NCBI GenBank assembly: GCA_003523465.1
Contig: DQAA01000434.1
Span: 1-6,840, forward strand
Direction of reading: 5' to 3'
Origin: Pseudomonas sp.
Lineage (GTDB): Bacteria; Pseudomonadota; Gammaproteobacteria; Pseudomonadales; Pseudomonadaceae
Length of the DNA stretch: 6,840 bases
Shown here piece by piece: positions 1 to 6,840 of the stretch. The notes below the pieces were generated by a model that saw nothing but the letters and a program-made list of their open reading frames with translations, was not told where the DNA came from and searched no databases. The position numbers and the translations under genes were made by a program. How positions within the stretch are numbered: position 1 is the first letter of the stretch; the number at the start of each line of letters is the position of its first letter.

Positions 1-676
1 GGCCGGGGATGATGATCGCCTTGTTGCGGTCCAGGGCGCGGACTGTGTATAGCGCCACTTCTTCCGGGCTCAGGCAGCGATTGCCCTTGTCCAGTCGCGG
101 GATGCGCCTGTTGGCCGAGCGCACCGGGCCGGGGCAGAGAACCGAGACCTTGATGCCGGTCTGCTTGAGCTCTTCGCGCAGGCCTTCGGAGAAATGCAGG
201 ACGTAGGCTTTGCTTGCGGCGTAGCTGCTCATCCAGGGGCCGGGTGCAAAAGCGGCCAGGGAGGCGACATTGAGGATCTGCCCGCCGCCCTGTACGGCCA
301 TCGCGTTGCCCAGTGCATGACAAAGGCGGGTGAGGGCGAGGATGTTGACTTCGATCAGGTCCTGCTCGTCGCCCCATTCCTGGGCGAGGAAGTGGCCGTA
401 GGAGCGGATCCCGGCGCAGTTCACCAGCAGATCGATCTGCCGCTCGCCTTCTTCGAGCTCCAGCAGAAAGCCCGACAGGCGCAGCGGCTCGCCGAGATCA
501 CAGGCGCGGAACAGCACTTCCACGCCGAAGCGCTGGGTCAGCTCGATGGCGACCGGCTCCAGCAGGTCGCGCTGGCGTGCTACCAGAATCAGGTTGCGCC
601 CCCGCCGTGCCAATGCTTCGGCCAGTGCCAGGCCCAGACCGCTGGAGGCACCGGTGATCATGGCGTAACGGGACAT
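1..676 (-). CDS. Short-chain dehydrogenase/reductase (SDR), 3' end cut by window edge
   Basis: NAD(P)-dependent oxidoreductase of the classical SDR family; the substrate cannot be told from sequence. Reading leftward from the ATG at 676-674 gives 225 codons with no stop before base 1, so the C-terminus is missing. Visible: the Rossmann nucleotide-binding motif TGASSGLG at residues 8-15, an NCAG motif at 86-89 (the family usually has NNAG), N111, and the catalytic Ser139, Tyr152 and Lys156 in the spacing YxxxK. A PGPV stretch follows the active site, as is usual in SDRs. A clear Shine-Dalgarno GGAG lies 6 bases before the ATG. It is the last visible gene of the hemJ/nitronate monooxygenase group, 48 bases after the preceding stop. 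Family certain, function unknown; a role connected with the two upstream genes is only inferred from position. Confidence 0.9.
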   Translation of the reverse strand, partial: MSRYAMITGASSGLGLALAEALARRGRNLILVARQRDLLEPVAIELTQRFGVEVLFRACDLGEPLRLSGFLLELEEGERQIDLLVNCAGIRSYGHFLAQEWGDEQDLIEVNILALTRLCHALGNAMAVQGGGQILNVASLAAFAPGPWMSSYAASKAYVLHFSEGLREELKQTGIKVSVLCPGPVRSANRRIPRLDKGNRCLSPEEVALYTVRALDRNKAIIIPG

Positions 677-724
677 GCGGTTCTCCAATGGCGGGGGCGT
701 TTGAAAGGGCGCCTAGTCTACTTG

Positions 725-1681
725 TTAGCGTGGCCAGTGGCTGCCCAGTTGATTCGCTTTTTTCAGCGCCTGGCGGTATTCCTCGTCGAGGCGGGCGATC
801 AGTTGTTCCACCGGCAACTGCTCGTCGATGGCGCCTGCACCCTGGCCGGCGGACCATACGGTTTTCCAGGCCTTGGCTTCCTCGTGGATCGGCTTGAGCT
901 GGATATCGCCGCCTTTCGCCAGGTTGGCCAGGTCATAGCCTGCCTTCTCCAGGCTCTGGCGCATGAAACTGGCGGGAACGCCGGAGACCACTGGGGTGTG
1001 GACGATATCGGCAGCCTTCGCTTGCAGGAGCATGGCCTTGTATTCGGGGGAGGCATGGCTTTCCAGGCTGGCAATGAAATGGGTGCCGAGATAAGCCAGG
1101 TCGGCGCCGAGCAGTTGCGCTGCGAGGATTTCGTGGCCGCGGTTGAGGCATCCGGCGAGCAGCAGGGTCTTGTCGAAGAACTGGCGGATTTCGGCGACCA
1201 GGGCGAACGGGCTCCAGGTCCCGGCATGTCCGCCGGCACCGGCGGCTACCGCGATCAGGCCATCGACGCCGGCCTGGGCGGCTTTCTCTGCGTGCCGGCG
1301 AGTGGTGACATCGTGGAACACCAGGCCGCCATAGCTGTGCACGGCGTCCACCACTTCCTTCACGGCGCCGAGGCTGGTGATCACCACCGGTACCTTGTGC
1401 TCGATGCACACCGCCAGGTCGGCCTGAAGGCGCGGATTGCTCTGGTGGACGATCAGGTTCACCGCATAGGGTGCCGGGTTCGCAATATCGGCCAGGCCCG
1501 TTTCGATTTCTTCGAGCCAGGCCTTGAAACCTGCGGTGTCACGCTGGTTCAGCGCGGGGAAGCTGCCCATCACGCCATTGCGGCAACAGGCCAGGACCAG
1601 TTGCGGGTTCGAGATCAGAAACATCGGCGCCGCCACCACGGGCAGGCGCAAGCGTTGTTCGAGCAAAGCGGGCAATGACAT
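725..1681 (-). CDS. Nitronate monooxygenase-family flavoprotein (2-nitropropane dioxygenase-like)
   Basis: A 318-residue TIM-barrel FMN enzyme of the nitronate monooxygenase/2-nitropropane dioxygenase family. Known members oxidise alkyl nitronates such as propionate 3-nitronate; others are NADH:quinone reductases, so the reaction is not settled here. Visible: the N-terminal segment PVVAAPMFLISNP (residues 14-26), a central VDGLIAVAAGAGGHAG segment (139-154) with His152 where the family's catalytic histidine and FMN phosphate-binding glycines lie, then LLLAGCLNRG and LGADLAYLGTHFIAS as in the last barrel strands, and SGVPASF near residue 235. Length fits the family (about 310-360). The start at 1681 has a weak GAGA Shine-Dalgarno; the stop is TAA at 727-725. 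It begins 30 bases after hemJ ends, so it is probably cotranscribed with it. In P. aeruginosa the equivalent gene is, from memory, PA0660. Confidence 0.88.
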   Translation of the reverse strand: MSLPALLEQRLRLPVVAAPMFLISNPQLVLACCRNGVMGSFPALNQRDTAGFKAWLEEIETGLADIANPAPYAVNLIVHQSNPRLQADLAVCIEHKVPVVITSLGAVKEVVDAVHSYGGLVFHDVTTRRHAEKAAQAGVDGLIAVAAGAGGHAGTWSPFALVAEIRQFFDKTLLLAGCLNRGHEILAAQLLGADLAYLGTHFIASLESHASPEYKAMLLQAKAADIVHTPVVSGVPASFMRQSLEKAGYDLANLAKGGDIQLKPIHEEAKAWKTVWSAGQGAGAIDEQLPVEQLIARLDEEYRQALKKANQLGSHWPR

Positions 1682-1711
1682 GGCAGTTTCTCGCGTTGGC
1701 GGTGGCTACAG

Positions 1712-2137
1712 TCAGAACGGTTTGACGACCACCAGAATTACGATGAGCAGCAGGAACAGCACCGGGACTTCATTGAACCAGCGGAAGTAGGTGTGGCTGC
1801 GGGCGTTTTCGCCGCGGGCGAAGCGTTTCACGTTGGCGCCGCACATGTGATGGTAGCCGGTGAGCAGGAATACCAGGGTCAGCTTGGCATGCAACCAGCC
1901 CTGGCTCAGCCAGCCCGGGTTCAGGACCAGCATCCAGATACCGAAGATGTAAACGGCGATCATGGCCGGGCCCATGATGAAGCGGTAGAGCTTGCGTTCC
2001 ATGACCACGAAGCGGTCGCGGCTGGTCTGGTCTTCGCTCGCGGCGTGATAGACGAACAGGCGTGGAAGGTAGAAGAGGCCGGCAAACCAGCAGACGACGC
2101 TGACGATATGCAGGGCTTTGATCCAGAGGTACAGCAT
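1712..2137 (-). CDS. hemJ: Protoporphyrinogen oxidase HemJ (CopD/UPF0093 family membrane protein)
   Basis: A 141-residue inner-membrane protein of the HemJ family, which converts protoporphyrinogen IX to protoporphyrin IX, the penultimate step of heme synthesis, in bacteria lacking HemG or HemY. Visible: about four hydrophobic segments (roughly residues 4-27, 53-73, 82-100 and 124-139), conserved His10 in WIKALHIVSVVCWFAGLFYLPRLF, Lys85 in the HAKL segment, YHHMCG at 95-100 and the C-terminal FRWFNEVPV. Length matches the family. The reading frame is open upstream to an ATG at 2200, but I prefer the ATG at 2137-2135: AAGGA sits 9 bases before it, the family begins MLYLWIKALHIVS, and the extra 21 residues look unlike protein. 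Divergent from argC, and probably first gene of a hemJ-flavoprotein-SDR operon. Older annotations may call it a CopD-like hypothetical protein. Confidence 0.9.
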   Translation of the reverse strand: MLYLWIKALHIVSVVCWFAGLFYLPRLFVYHAASEDQTSRDRFVVMERKLYRFIMGPAMIAVYIFGIWMLVLNPGWLSQGWLHAKLTLVFLLTGYHHMCGANVKRFARGENARSHTYFRWFNEVPVLFLLLIVILVVVKPF

Positions 2138-2170
2138 GTTTTTTAGTCCTTGGCGGTTCACGGTCGTCAG

Positions 2171-2200
2171 ATAGTAGTGGTTAGGCGCGGCAGCCGTCAT
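2171..2200 (-). promoter_or_regulatory. Possible hemJ promoter
   Basis: On the minus strand ATGACG (2200-2195, 4 of 6 to TTGACA) and TACTAT (2176-2171, 4 of 6 to TATAAT) are 18 bases apart. Transcription would start near 2164, giving a leader of about 27 bases and excluding the upstream ATG at 2200, which agrees with the chosen hemJ start. The match is modest, so this is a candidate only. Confidence 0.3.
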
Positions 2201-2208
2201 CTCAACGG

Positions 2209-2237
2209 TTGTGGCTGTAACGACGGGCCCCTATCAT
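2209..2237 (+). promoter_or_regulatory. Possible argC promoter
   Basis: TTGTGG (2209-2214, 3 of 6 to TTGACA) and TATCAT (2232-2237, 5 of 6 to TATAAT) are separated by 17 bases. The predicted start point, about 2244, would leave a leader of some 33 bases before the argC ATG. The -10 hexamer lies largely inside the left arm of the inverted repeat at 2228-2269, so a protein bound to that repeat would block this promoter. The -35 match is weak. Confidence 0.4.
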
Positions 2238-2269
2238 CACTGGTTTTCCAGTCGGTTCGTTGATAGGGG
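2228..2269 (+). promoter_or_regulatory. Nested inverted repeat over the argC leader and ribosome binding site
   Basis: CCCCTATCA (2228-2236) is a perfect 9-bp inverted repeat of TGATAGGGG (2261-2269). Inside it lies a second perfect hairpin, ACTGG (2239-2243), TTTT loop, CCAGT (2248-2252). The right outer arm contains the G-run (2266-2270) that is the only Shine-Dalgarno candidate for the argC ATG at 2277, 6 bases downstream. If transcription starts upstream of 2228, the RNA would fold with its ribosome binding site paired. If it starts near 2244, as the candidate promoter suggests, only the inner DNA or RNA element remains and the outer repeat would instead be a two-site operator around the -10 box. 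The symmetry is seen directly; either regulatory role is inference. Confidence 0.55.
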
Positions 2270-2276
2270 GCAGTTA

Positions 2277-3311
2277 ATGGTCAAGGTCGGTATCGTCGGC
2301 GGCACGGGTTACACCGGTGTCGAGTTGCTGCGTCTGCTGGCACAGCATCCTCAGGCTGAAGTCGCAGTCATCACTTCCCGCTCGGAAGCGGGCATGCCGG
2401 TGGCTGACATGTATCCGAACCTGCGAGGCCATTACGACAACCTGGCTTTCAGCGTGCCGGACATCAAAACTCTGGGCGCCTGCGACGTGGTGTTTTTCGC
2501 CACTCCCCACGGTGTTGCCCACGCCCTGGCCGGTGAGCTGCTGGCTGCGGGGACCAAGGTCATCGACCTGTCCGCCGACTTCCGTCTGCAGGACGCCGAT
2601 GAGTGGGCCAAGTGGTACGGCCAGCCGCATGGCGCCCCCGAGCTGCTGAAGGACGCCGTATACGGCCTGCCGGAAGTCAACCGCGAGCAGATCCGCCAGG
2701 CCCGCCTGATCGCCGTGCCGGGTTGCTACCCGACCGCCACCCAGCTGGGCTTCCTGCCGCTGCTGGAAGCGGGTATCGCCGATGCCTCGCGCCTGATCGC
2801 CGACTGCAAGTCCGGTGTCAGCGGTGCCGGTCGTGGCGCAAGCGTTGGTTCGCTGTTCTGCGAGGCGGGCGAAAGCATGAAGGCCTATGCGGTAAAGGGG
2901 CACCGTCACTTGCCGGAAATCAGCCAGGGCCTGCGCCGTGCTGCCGGTGGTGAAGTCGGCCTGACCTTCGTGCCGCACCTGACCCCGATGATCCGCGGTA
3001 TTCATTCGACCCTGTACGCGACCGTCGCCGATACCTCGGTGGACCTGCAGGCGCTGTTCGAGAAGCGTTATGCCGATGAGCCGTTCGTCGACGTCATGCC
3101 AGCCGGTAGTCATCCGGAAACCCGCAGCGTGCGGGGCGCCAACGTCTGCCGTATCGCCGTGCATCGTCCACAGGGCGGCGATCTGGTGGTGGTGCTGTCG
3201 GTCATCGACAACCTGGTCAAGGGCGCATCCGGCCAGGCGGTGCAGAACCTCAATATCCTGTTCGGCCTGGACGAGCGTCTGGGGCTGTCCCATGCCGGCC
3301 TGATGCCGTAA
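2277..3311 (+). CDS. argC: N-acetyl-gamma-glutamyl-phosphate reductase
   Basis: Cytoplasmic NADPH-dependent enzyme of arginine synthesis: it reduces N-acetyl-glutamyl-5-phosphate to N-acetyl-glutamate 5-semialdehyde. The 344-residue length is standard for the short bacterial ArgC. Visible: the dinucleotide-binding loop [17 protein letters not shown] (residues 5-21), [10 protein letters not shown] (73-82), the DLSADFR segment (97-103), YGLPEVNR (129-136), and the catalytic Cys150 in VPGCYPTA. The histidine pair in GHRHLPEI (208-215) carries the second active-site residue. The frame is open back to 2211, but the ATG at 2277 is chosen because it has a GGGGG Shine-Dalgarno 6 bases upstream and begins MVKVGIVGG, as the family does. 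The stop is TAA at 3309-3311. It appears to be a single-gene unit, divergent from hemJ and separated from erpA by a 144-base gap with its own promoter. Confidence 0.97.
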   Translation: MVKVGIVGGTGYTGVELLRLLAQHPQAEVAVITSRSEAGMPVADMYPNLRGHYDNLAFSVPDIKTLGACDVVFFATPHGVAHALAGELLAAGTKVIDLSADFRLQDADEWAKWYGQPHGAPELLKDAVYGLPEVNREQIRQARLIAVPGCYPTATQLGFLPLLEAGIADASRLIADCKSGVSGAGRGASVGSLFCEAGESMKAYAVKGHRHLPEISQGLRRAAGGEVGLTFVPHLTPMIRGIHSTLYATVADTSVDLQALFEKRYADEPFVDVMPAGSHPETRSVRGANVCRIAVHRPQGGDLVVVLSVIDNLVKGASGQAVQNLNILFGLDERLGLSHAGLMP

Positions 3312-3330
3312 GCGTCGGTCTGTCGGGTTG

Positions 3331-3356
3331 CAAGCGGGAGTTATACTTTCCGCTTG
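3331..3356 (+). terminator. Possible hairpin terminator after argC (no U-tract)
   Basis: CAAGCGG (3331-3337) pairs with CCGCTTG (3350-3356) as a perfect 7-bp stem, extendable by a G-U and an A-U pair around an 8-base loop. It begins 19 bases after the argC stop. No run of T follows on either strand, so it is not a classical intrinsic terminator. It may slow polymerase, protect the argC mRNA 3' end, or be chance. Confidence 0.3.
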
Positions 3357-3374
3357 TAGCCTGATAGCGCTTCT

Positions 3375-3399
3375 ATAGTTGACCGATTTTCTCGGGGAA
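3375..3399 (+). promoter_or_regulatory. Probable IscR type 1 binding site at the erpA promoter
   Basis: The segment reads ATAGTTGACCG (3375-3385), ATTTT, then CTCGGGGAA (3391-3399). Against the E. coli type 1 IscR consensus as I remember it (half-sites ATASYYGACTR and YAGTCRRSTAT around AT-rich bases), about 20 of 25 positions agree by hand alignment. The site covers the -35 box of the erpA promoter, where IscR sits at its own promoter in E. coli and where [2Fe-2S]-IscR represses. erpA is an established IscR target in E. coli. The combination of sequence, position and target makes the assignment likely; no binding evidence is available. Confidence 0.65.
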
Positions 3400-3408
3400 G
3401 CGGATAAT
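3379..3408 (+). promoter_or_regulatory. erpA sigma70-type promoter
   Basis: TTGACC (3379-3384, 5 of 6 to TTGACA) and GATAAT (3403-3408, 5 of 6 to TATAAT) are 18 bases apart. This is the best promoter match in the window. Transcription would start near 3415, about 40 bases before the erpA ATG. The -35 hexamer is embedded in the IscR-like site. Confidence 0.65.
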
Positions 3409-3455
3409 GCGCGCCATCACGCACCATGGCGGTATAGCGCCGGGAGATATTCAGC

Positions 3456-3806
3456 ATGAGCGTCGAATCCTTCACCCCTACGGTTTTGCAGTTCACGCAT
3501 AACGCCGCGCACAAGGTGAAGACCCTGGTTGACGAAGAGGGCAATGATCGTCTGAAGTTGCGGGTTTTCGTGACGGGCGGTGGCTGCTCCGGCTTCCAGT
3601 ACGGCTTTACCTTCGATGAAGACGTCGCGGAAGACGACACCATCGTCGAGCGCGAGGGCGTGGCCCTGGTGGTCGATCCGATGAGTTTCCAGTACCTGGC
3701 AGGTGCTGAGGTGGACTACCAGGAAGGTCTGGAAGGTTCGCGTTTCATCATCAAGAACCCGAATGCCACGACCACTTGCGGTTGCGGTTCCTCGTTCTCG
3801 ATCTGA
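3456..3806 (+). CDS. erpA: Iron-sulfur cluster insertion protein ErpA (A-type carrier)
   Basis: A 116-residue A-type iron-sulfur carrier that receives clusters from the Isc machinery and passes them to apo-enzymes, including the IspG/IspH isoprenoid enzymes in E. coli. Visible: the three cluster-ligand cysteines Cys44 (in [13 protein letters not shown]), Cys108 and Cys110 (in [12 protein letters not shown] at the C-terminus), and the [16 protein letters not shown] segment at 73-88 typical of HesB/IscA proteins. The TCGCGSSF ending and length suit ErpA better than IscA. GGAG lies 9 bases before the ATG. It stands alone between its own promoter and a strong terminator, away from any isc cluster. 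Regulation by IscR is suggested by the site over its -35 box. Confidence 0.96.
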   Translation: MSVESFTPTVLQFTHNAAHKVKTLVDEEGNDRLKLRVFVTGGGCSGFQYGFTFDEDVAEDDTIVEREGVALVVDPMSFQYLAGAEVDYQEGLEGSRFIIKNPNATTTCGCGSSFSI

Positions 3807-3821
3807 TACGCCAATCCTCAA

Positions 3822-3851
3822 CAAAACGCCGCGCTTATGCGCGGCGTTTTG
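3822..3851. terminator. Bidirectional intrinsic terminator between erpA and anmK
   Basis: CAAAACGCCGCGC (3822-3834) and GCGCGGCGTTTTG (3839-3851) form a perfect 13-bp stem with a TTAT loop. The GC core is flanked by A4 and T4, so each direction gives a hairpin ending in U residues. It lies 15 bases after the erpA stop and 11 bases beyond the convergent anmK stop, and should serve both. Confidence 0.93.
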
Positions 3852-3862
3852 CTTTCTGGGAT

Positions 3863-4957
<1,095 letters not shown>

Positions 4958-6385
4958 TCAGCGCTTGTTCAAAGCGAGCATGGTGGCTTTTTCCTGGTCC
5001 ATGCGGGCCACCAATGGTTGGCTGACCTGCATGAAGCGTTGCCGTTCGGCCTTGGCAATCGGGTCGGCCATTGGCAGTTTCTGGCCCAGTGGATCTACGT
5101 GCACGCCGTTGACCTGGAACTCGTAATGCAAATGCGGTCCGGTGGACAGGCCGGTAGTGCCGATATAGCCGATGACCTGGCCCTGTTTCACGGTGCCGCC
5201 CGTTTTCACGCCCTTGGCGAAGCCCTGCATATGGCCATAGAGGGTCTGGTAGGTGCTGCCGTGCTGGATGATCACAGTGTTGCCATAACCACCACGACGA
5301 CCGGCGAGCAGGACCTTGCCGTCGCCAGCTGCTTTGATCGGTGTACCGCGCGGGGCGGCGTAGTCAACGCCCTTGTGGGCGCGGATCTTGTTCAGGATCG
5401 GGTGCTTGCGGCCTGCGGAGAAGCGCGAGCTGATACGGGCGAAGTCTACCGGGGTACGGATGAACGCCTTGCGCATGCTGTTGCCGTCGGCGGTGTAGTA
5501 GCTGGTGCTGCCGGCCTTGTTGGTAAAACGCACGGCGCTGTAGGTCTTACCGCGGTTGGTGAAGCGCGCGGAGAGGATGTTGCCGGTGCCGACGACCTTG
5601 CCGTCAACCATCTTCTGCTCGTAGATCACGTCGAATTCGTCGCCCTGGCGGATGTCCTGGGCGAAGTCGATGTCGTAACCGAAGATGTTGGCCATATCCA
5701 TGGTCATGTTGTGCGACAGGCCGGCACGCTGGGCCGAGGCCGATAGCGAGCTTTTGATTACGCCATGCACATATGCGGAGCGGGTTACGGGCTTGGTCAC
5801 TTCACGGTTGAAGGCGTAGCCGTTGGTGCTTTTGGTCAGGCGGATGGTTTCGAGGTCACTGACTTTGCTGTGGAGGCTGGCCAGTTGGCCGTCCTTGTCC
5901 AGTTCAATCTGCAGCACCTGGCCATTCTTGAGTTGGCTGAACTGCTTGGCCTGCTTGTTACTGGCCAGCACTTCGTGCACGGCACTGGCAGGCAGGCCGA
6001 GCTTGGCGAACAGGGTAGAAAGGGTGTCGCCGCGGGCAACGGTGACTTCGCGATGGCCGGATTCCTTGGCGGGCTCTCGTTCGGCGACTTCTGCTGGCTT
6101 TTCGGCAGCTTCGGACTTGGCGGTGTCCTCGGTCGGTGGCGTTGCGTTGTCGATCTGGGCAAATGGCGAGGCGGTGGATTCGTCCGCAGTCAGTGGCTGC
6201 TCCGGCTGGGCTTTGAGTTGCTCGGCCGGTGCTTCCAGTTCCAGATTCAGGGTGGTTCGTTTGGCTTCTACTTCGCTTGAAGGGAATACCAGCAAGGCCA
6301 GGCTGAGTAAGGCAGCGATGCCGCTGGCGGCCAGCAAGTGGCTCTTCGGATAAAGCGGAGGCGCTTTAGTCGGTTCGTTGGTCAT
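4958..6385 (-). CDS. mepM: M23 peptidoglycan DD-endopeptidase, MepM-like
   Basis: Membrane-anchored zinc peptidase of the M23 (LytM) family, expected to cut peptide cross-links in the periplasm during wall growth. The 475 residues contain a short cytoplasmic N-terminus, one transmembrane or signal-anchor segment (about 17-35), a Pro/Glu/Ala-rich linker (about 50-108), a LysM/OapA-like region starting REVTVARGDTLSTLFAKLG (112-130), a Csd3-like middle domain (about 200-310), and the M23 domain with zinc ligands His337 and Asp341 (HKGVD) and His420, plus catalytic His385 (YGHM) and His418 (HLH). All catalytic residues are present. The frame stays open to an ATG at 6517, but the ATG at 6385 is preferred: it starts MTNEPTKAPPLYPKSHLL, and the longer version includes promoter sequence. 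In P. aeruginosa the equivalent protein (PA0667) is known as MepM, a CtpA protease substrate. Followed after 3 bases by anmK. Confidence 0.93.
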   Translation of the reverse strand: MTNEPTKAPPLYPKSHLLAASGIAALLSLALLVFPSSEVEAKRTTLNLELEAPAEQLKAQPEQPLTADESTASPFAQIDNATPPTEDTAKSEAAEKPAEVAEREPAKESGHREVTVARGDTLSTLFAKLGLPASAVHEVLASNKQAKQFSQLKNGQVLQIELDKDGQLASLHSKVSDLETIRLTKSTNGYAFNREVTKPVTRSAYVHGVIKSSLSASAQRAGLSHNMTMDMANIFGYDIDFAQDIRQGDEFDVIYEQKMVDGKVVGTGNILSARFTNRGKTYSAVRFTNKAGSTSYYTADGNSMRKAFIRTPVDFARISSRFSAGRKHPILNKIRAHKGVDYAAPRGTPIKAAGDGKVLLAGRRGGYGNTVIIQHGSTYQTLYGHMQGFAKGVKTGGTVKQGQVIGYIGTTGLSTGPHLHYEFQVNGVHVDPLGQKLPMADPIAKAERQRFMQVSQPLVARMDQEKATMLALNKR

Positions 6386-6449
6386 GGATGAATAGACTTT
6401 GAAATAGATGAAAAGGAAAAGATGAATGACATGATGAAGATGAAATAAC
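6386..6449 (-). promoter_or_regulatory. AT-rich mepM leader with five TTCATC repeats and no Shine-Dalgarno
   Basis: On the minus strand TTCATC occurs five times (plus-strand GATGAA at 6387, 6407, 6421, 6433 and 6439) in about 60 bases that are far richer in A and T than the rest of the window. The RNA would be pyrimidine-rich and nearly free of G, so probably unstructured. The bases directly before the mepM ATG, CTATTCATCC, have no purine run that could pair with 16S rRNA. Ribosomal protein S1-assisted initiation is one possible explanation. Confidence 0.5.
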
Positions 6450-6478
6450 TGTATAAAATATAACCAAATCCCCTTCAA
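6450..6478 (-). promoter_or_regulatory. Probable mepM-anmK promoter
   Basis: On the minus strand TTGAAG (6478-6473, 4 of 6 to TTGACA) and TATACA (6455-6450, 4 of 6 to TATAAT) are 17 bases apart within an AT-rich stretch. Start of transcription would fall near 6443, downstream of the ATG at 6517, which supports the shorter mepM reading. anmK has no promoter I can see and should share this one. Confidence 0.5.
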
Positions 6479-6487
6479 GGCAAGCGC

Positions 6488-6502
6488 GCAGACGTCATCT
6501 GC
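6488..6502. repeat. Short inverted repeat GCAGA-N5-TCTGC
   Basis: GCAGA (6488-6492) and TCTGC (6498-6502) are perfect inverted arms around CGTCA. It lies about 10 bases upstream of the mepM -35 box, a usual activator position. Arms of 5 bp can arise by chance in GC-rich DNA, so function is uncertain. Confidence 0.25.
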
Positions 6503-6517
6503 AGGGCTGCGGGTCAC

Positions 6518-6531
6518 ATCCGGCCCCGGAT
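6518..6531. repeat. Palindrome ATCCGG-CC-CCGGAT
   Basis: A perfect 6-bp inverted repeat with a 2-base centre, ending 1 base before the candidate tyrS -35 box. It could be an operator for tyrS or mepM, or a chance GC-rich palindrome. I do not recognise it as the site of a known regulator. Confidence 0.3.
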
Positions 6532-6532
6532 C

Positions 6533-6840
<308 letters not shown>

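Noticed and set aside
194..1678. A 494-codon open frame on the plus strand, antisense to the flavoprotein and SDR genes
   Set aside because: It lacks any recognisable domain, crosses two well-supported genes and their gap, and is the expected antisense shadow of GC-rich codon use. Both minus-strand genes carry intact family motifs.
2138..2200. HemJ start at the upstream ATG (2200)
   Set aside because: The ATG at 2137 has AAGGA at good spacing and matches the family N-terminus; the extra residues look like translated leader.
2260..2284. Minus-strand promoter TTGACC (2284-2279) with TATCAA (2265-2260) for hemJ
   Set aside because: The spacer is only 13 bases, too short for sigma70.
2274..3293. 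A 339-codon open frame antisense to argC
   Set aside because: argC is unmistakable on the plus strand. The antisense product is a mirror of its codon bias, with no motif and no ribosome binding site.
3412..3441. Alternative small hairpins in the erpA leader (CGCCAT with ATGGCG, or GGCG with CGCC)
   Set aside because: The stems are only 4-6 bp, mutually exclusive, and the left arm of the larger one straddles the predicted start point. No convincing regulatory structure.
3407..3505. Small upstream frame (about 32 codons) from the ATG at 3407 overlapping the erpA start
   Set aside because: Its ATG overlaps the predicted -10 box, so it should not be in the transcript, and it has no Shine-Dalgarno.
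6386..6517. N-terminal extension of MepM by 44 residues from the ATG at 6517
   Set aside because: The extension is encoded by the AT-rich promoter and leader region, contains the predicted -35 and -10 boxes, and gives an odd Phe/His/Leu-rich peptide before the normal MTNEPTKAPP start.

Overview
The window is a stretch of gamma-proteobacterial chromosome, almost certainly Pseudomonas. It is GC-rich, and argC, erpA, anmK, an M23 endopeptidase gene and a tyrosyl-tRNA synthetase gene occur in the order known from Pseudomonas genomes (the PA0658-PA0668 neighbourhood of P. aeruginosa, from memory). The ErpA, AnmK, HemJ and ArgC sequences are close to what I recall for that genus. I see no insertion sequence, prophage, tRNA, rRNA, CRISPR array or defence gene. 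This is core chromosome, and I found no undescribed multi-gene system.

Layout. On the minus strand, bases 1-2137 hold three genes in one direction: hemJ (1712-2137), a nitronate monooxygenase-family flavoprotein gene (725-1681) and a short-chain dehydrogenase gene (676 down to base 1, cut by the window edge). The gaps are 30 and 48 bases, so they probably form one operon. Divergent from hemJ is argC (2277-3311, +), the third step of arginine synthesis. A 139-base intergenic region separates the two and contains a striking nested inverted repeat over the argC ribosome binding site. After argC comes a 144-base gap with a good sigma70-type promoter overlapped by a probable IscR site, then erpA (3456-3806, +), an A-type iron-sulfur carrier. 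A strong 13-bp hairpin (3822-3851) serves as a terminator for both erpA and the convergent anmK.

On the minus strand again, a mepM-like M23 endopeptidase gene (4958-6385) is followed after only 3 bases by anmK (3863-4954). The two make a cell-wall turnover and recycling pair: the endopeptidase opens peptidoglycan cross-links, and AnmK phosphorylates the anhydro-MurNAc released during turnover. Divergent from mepM, tyrS (the TyrZ type) starts at 6596 and runs off the right edge. The 210-base divergent region has an AT-rich leader with five TTCATC repeats and two short palindromes.

The items most worth a second look are regulatory: the nested inverted repeat at argC, the IscR type 1-like site at erpA, and the leader of mepM, which has repeats but no Shine-Dalgarno sequence. 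All regulatory calls come from reading by eye. The protein-family calls rest on recognised motifs, with no database search.
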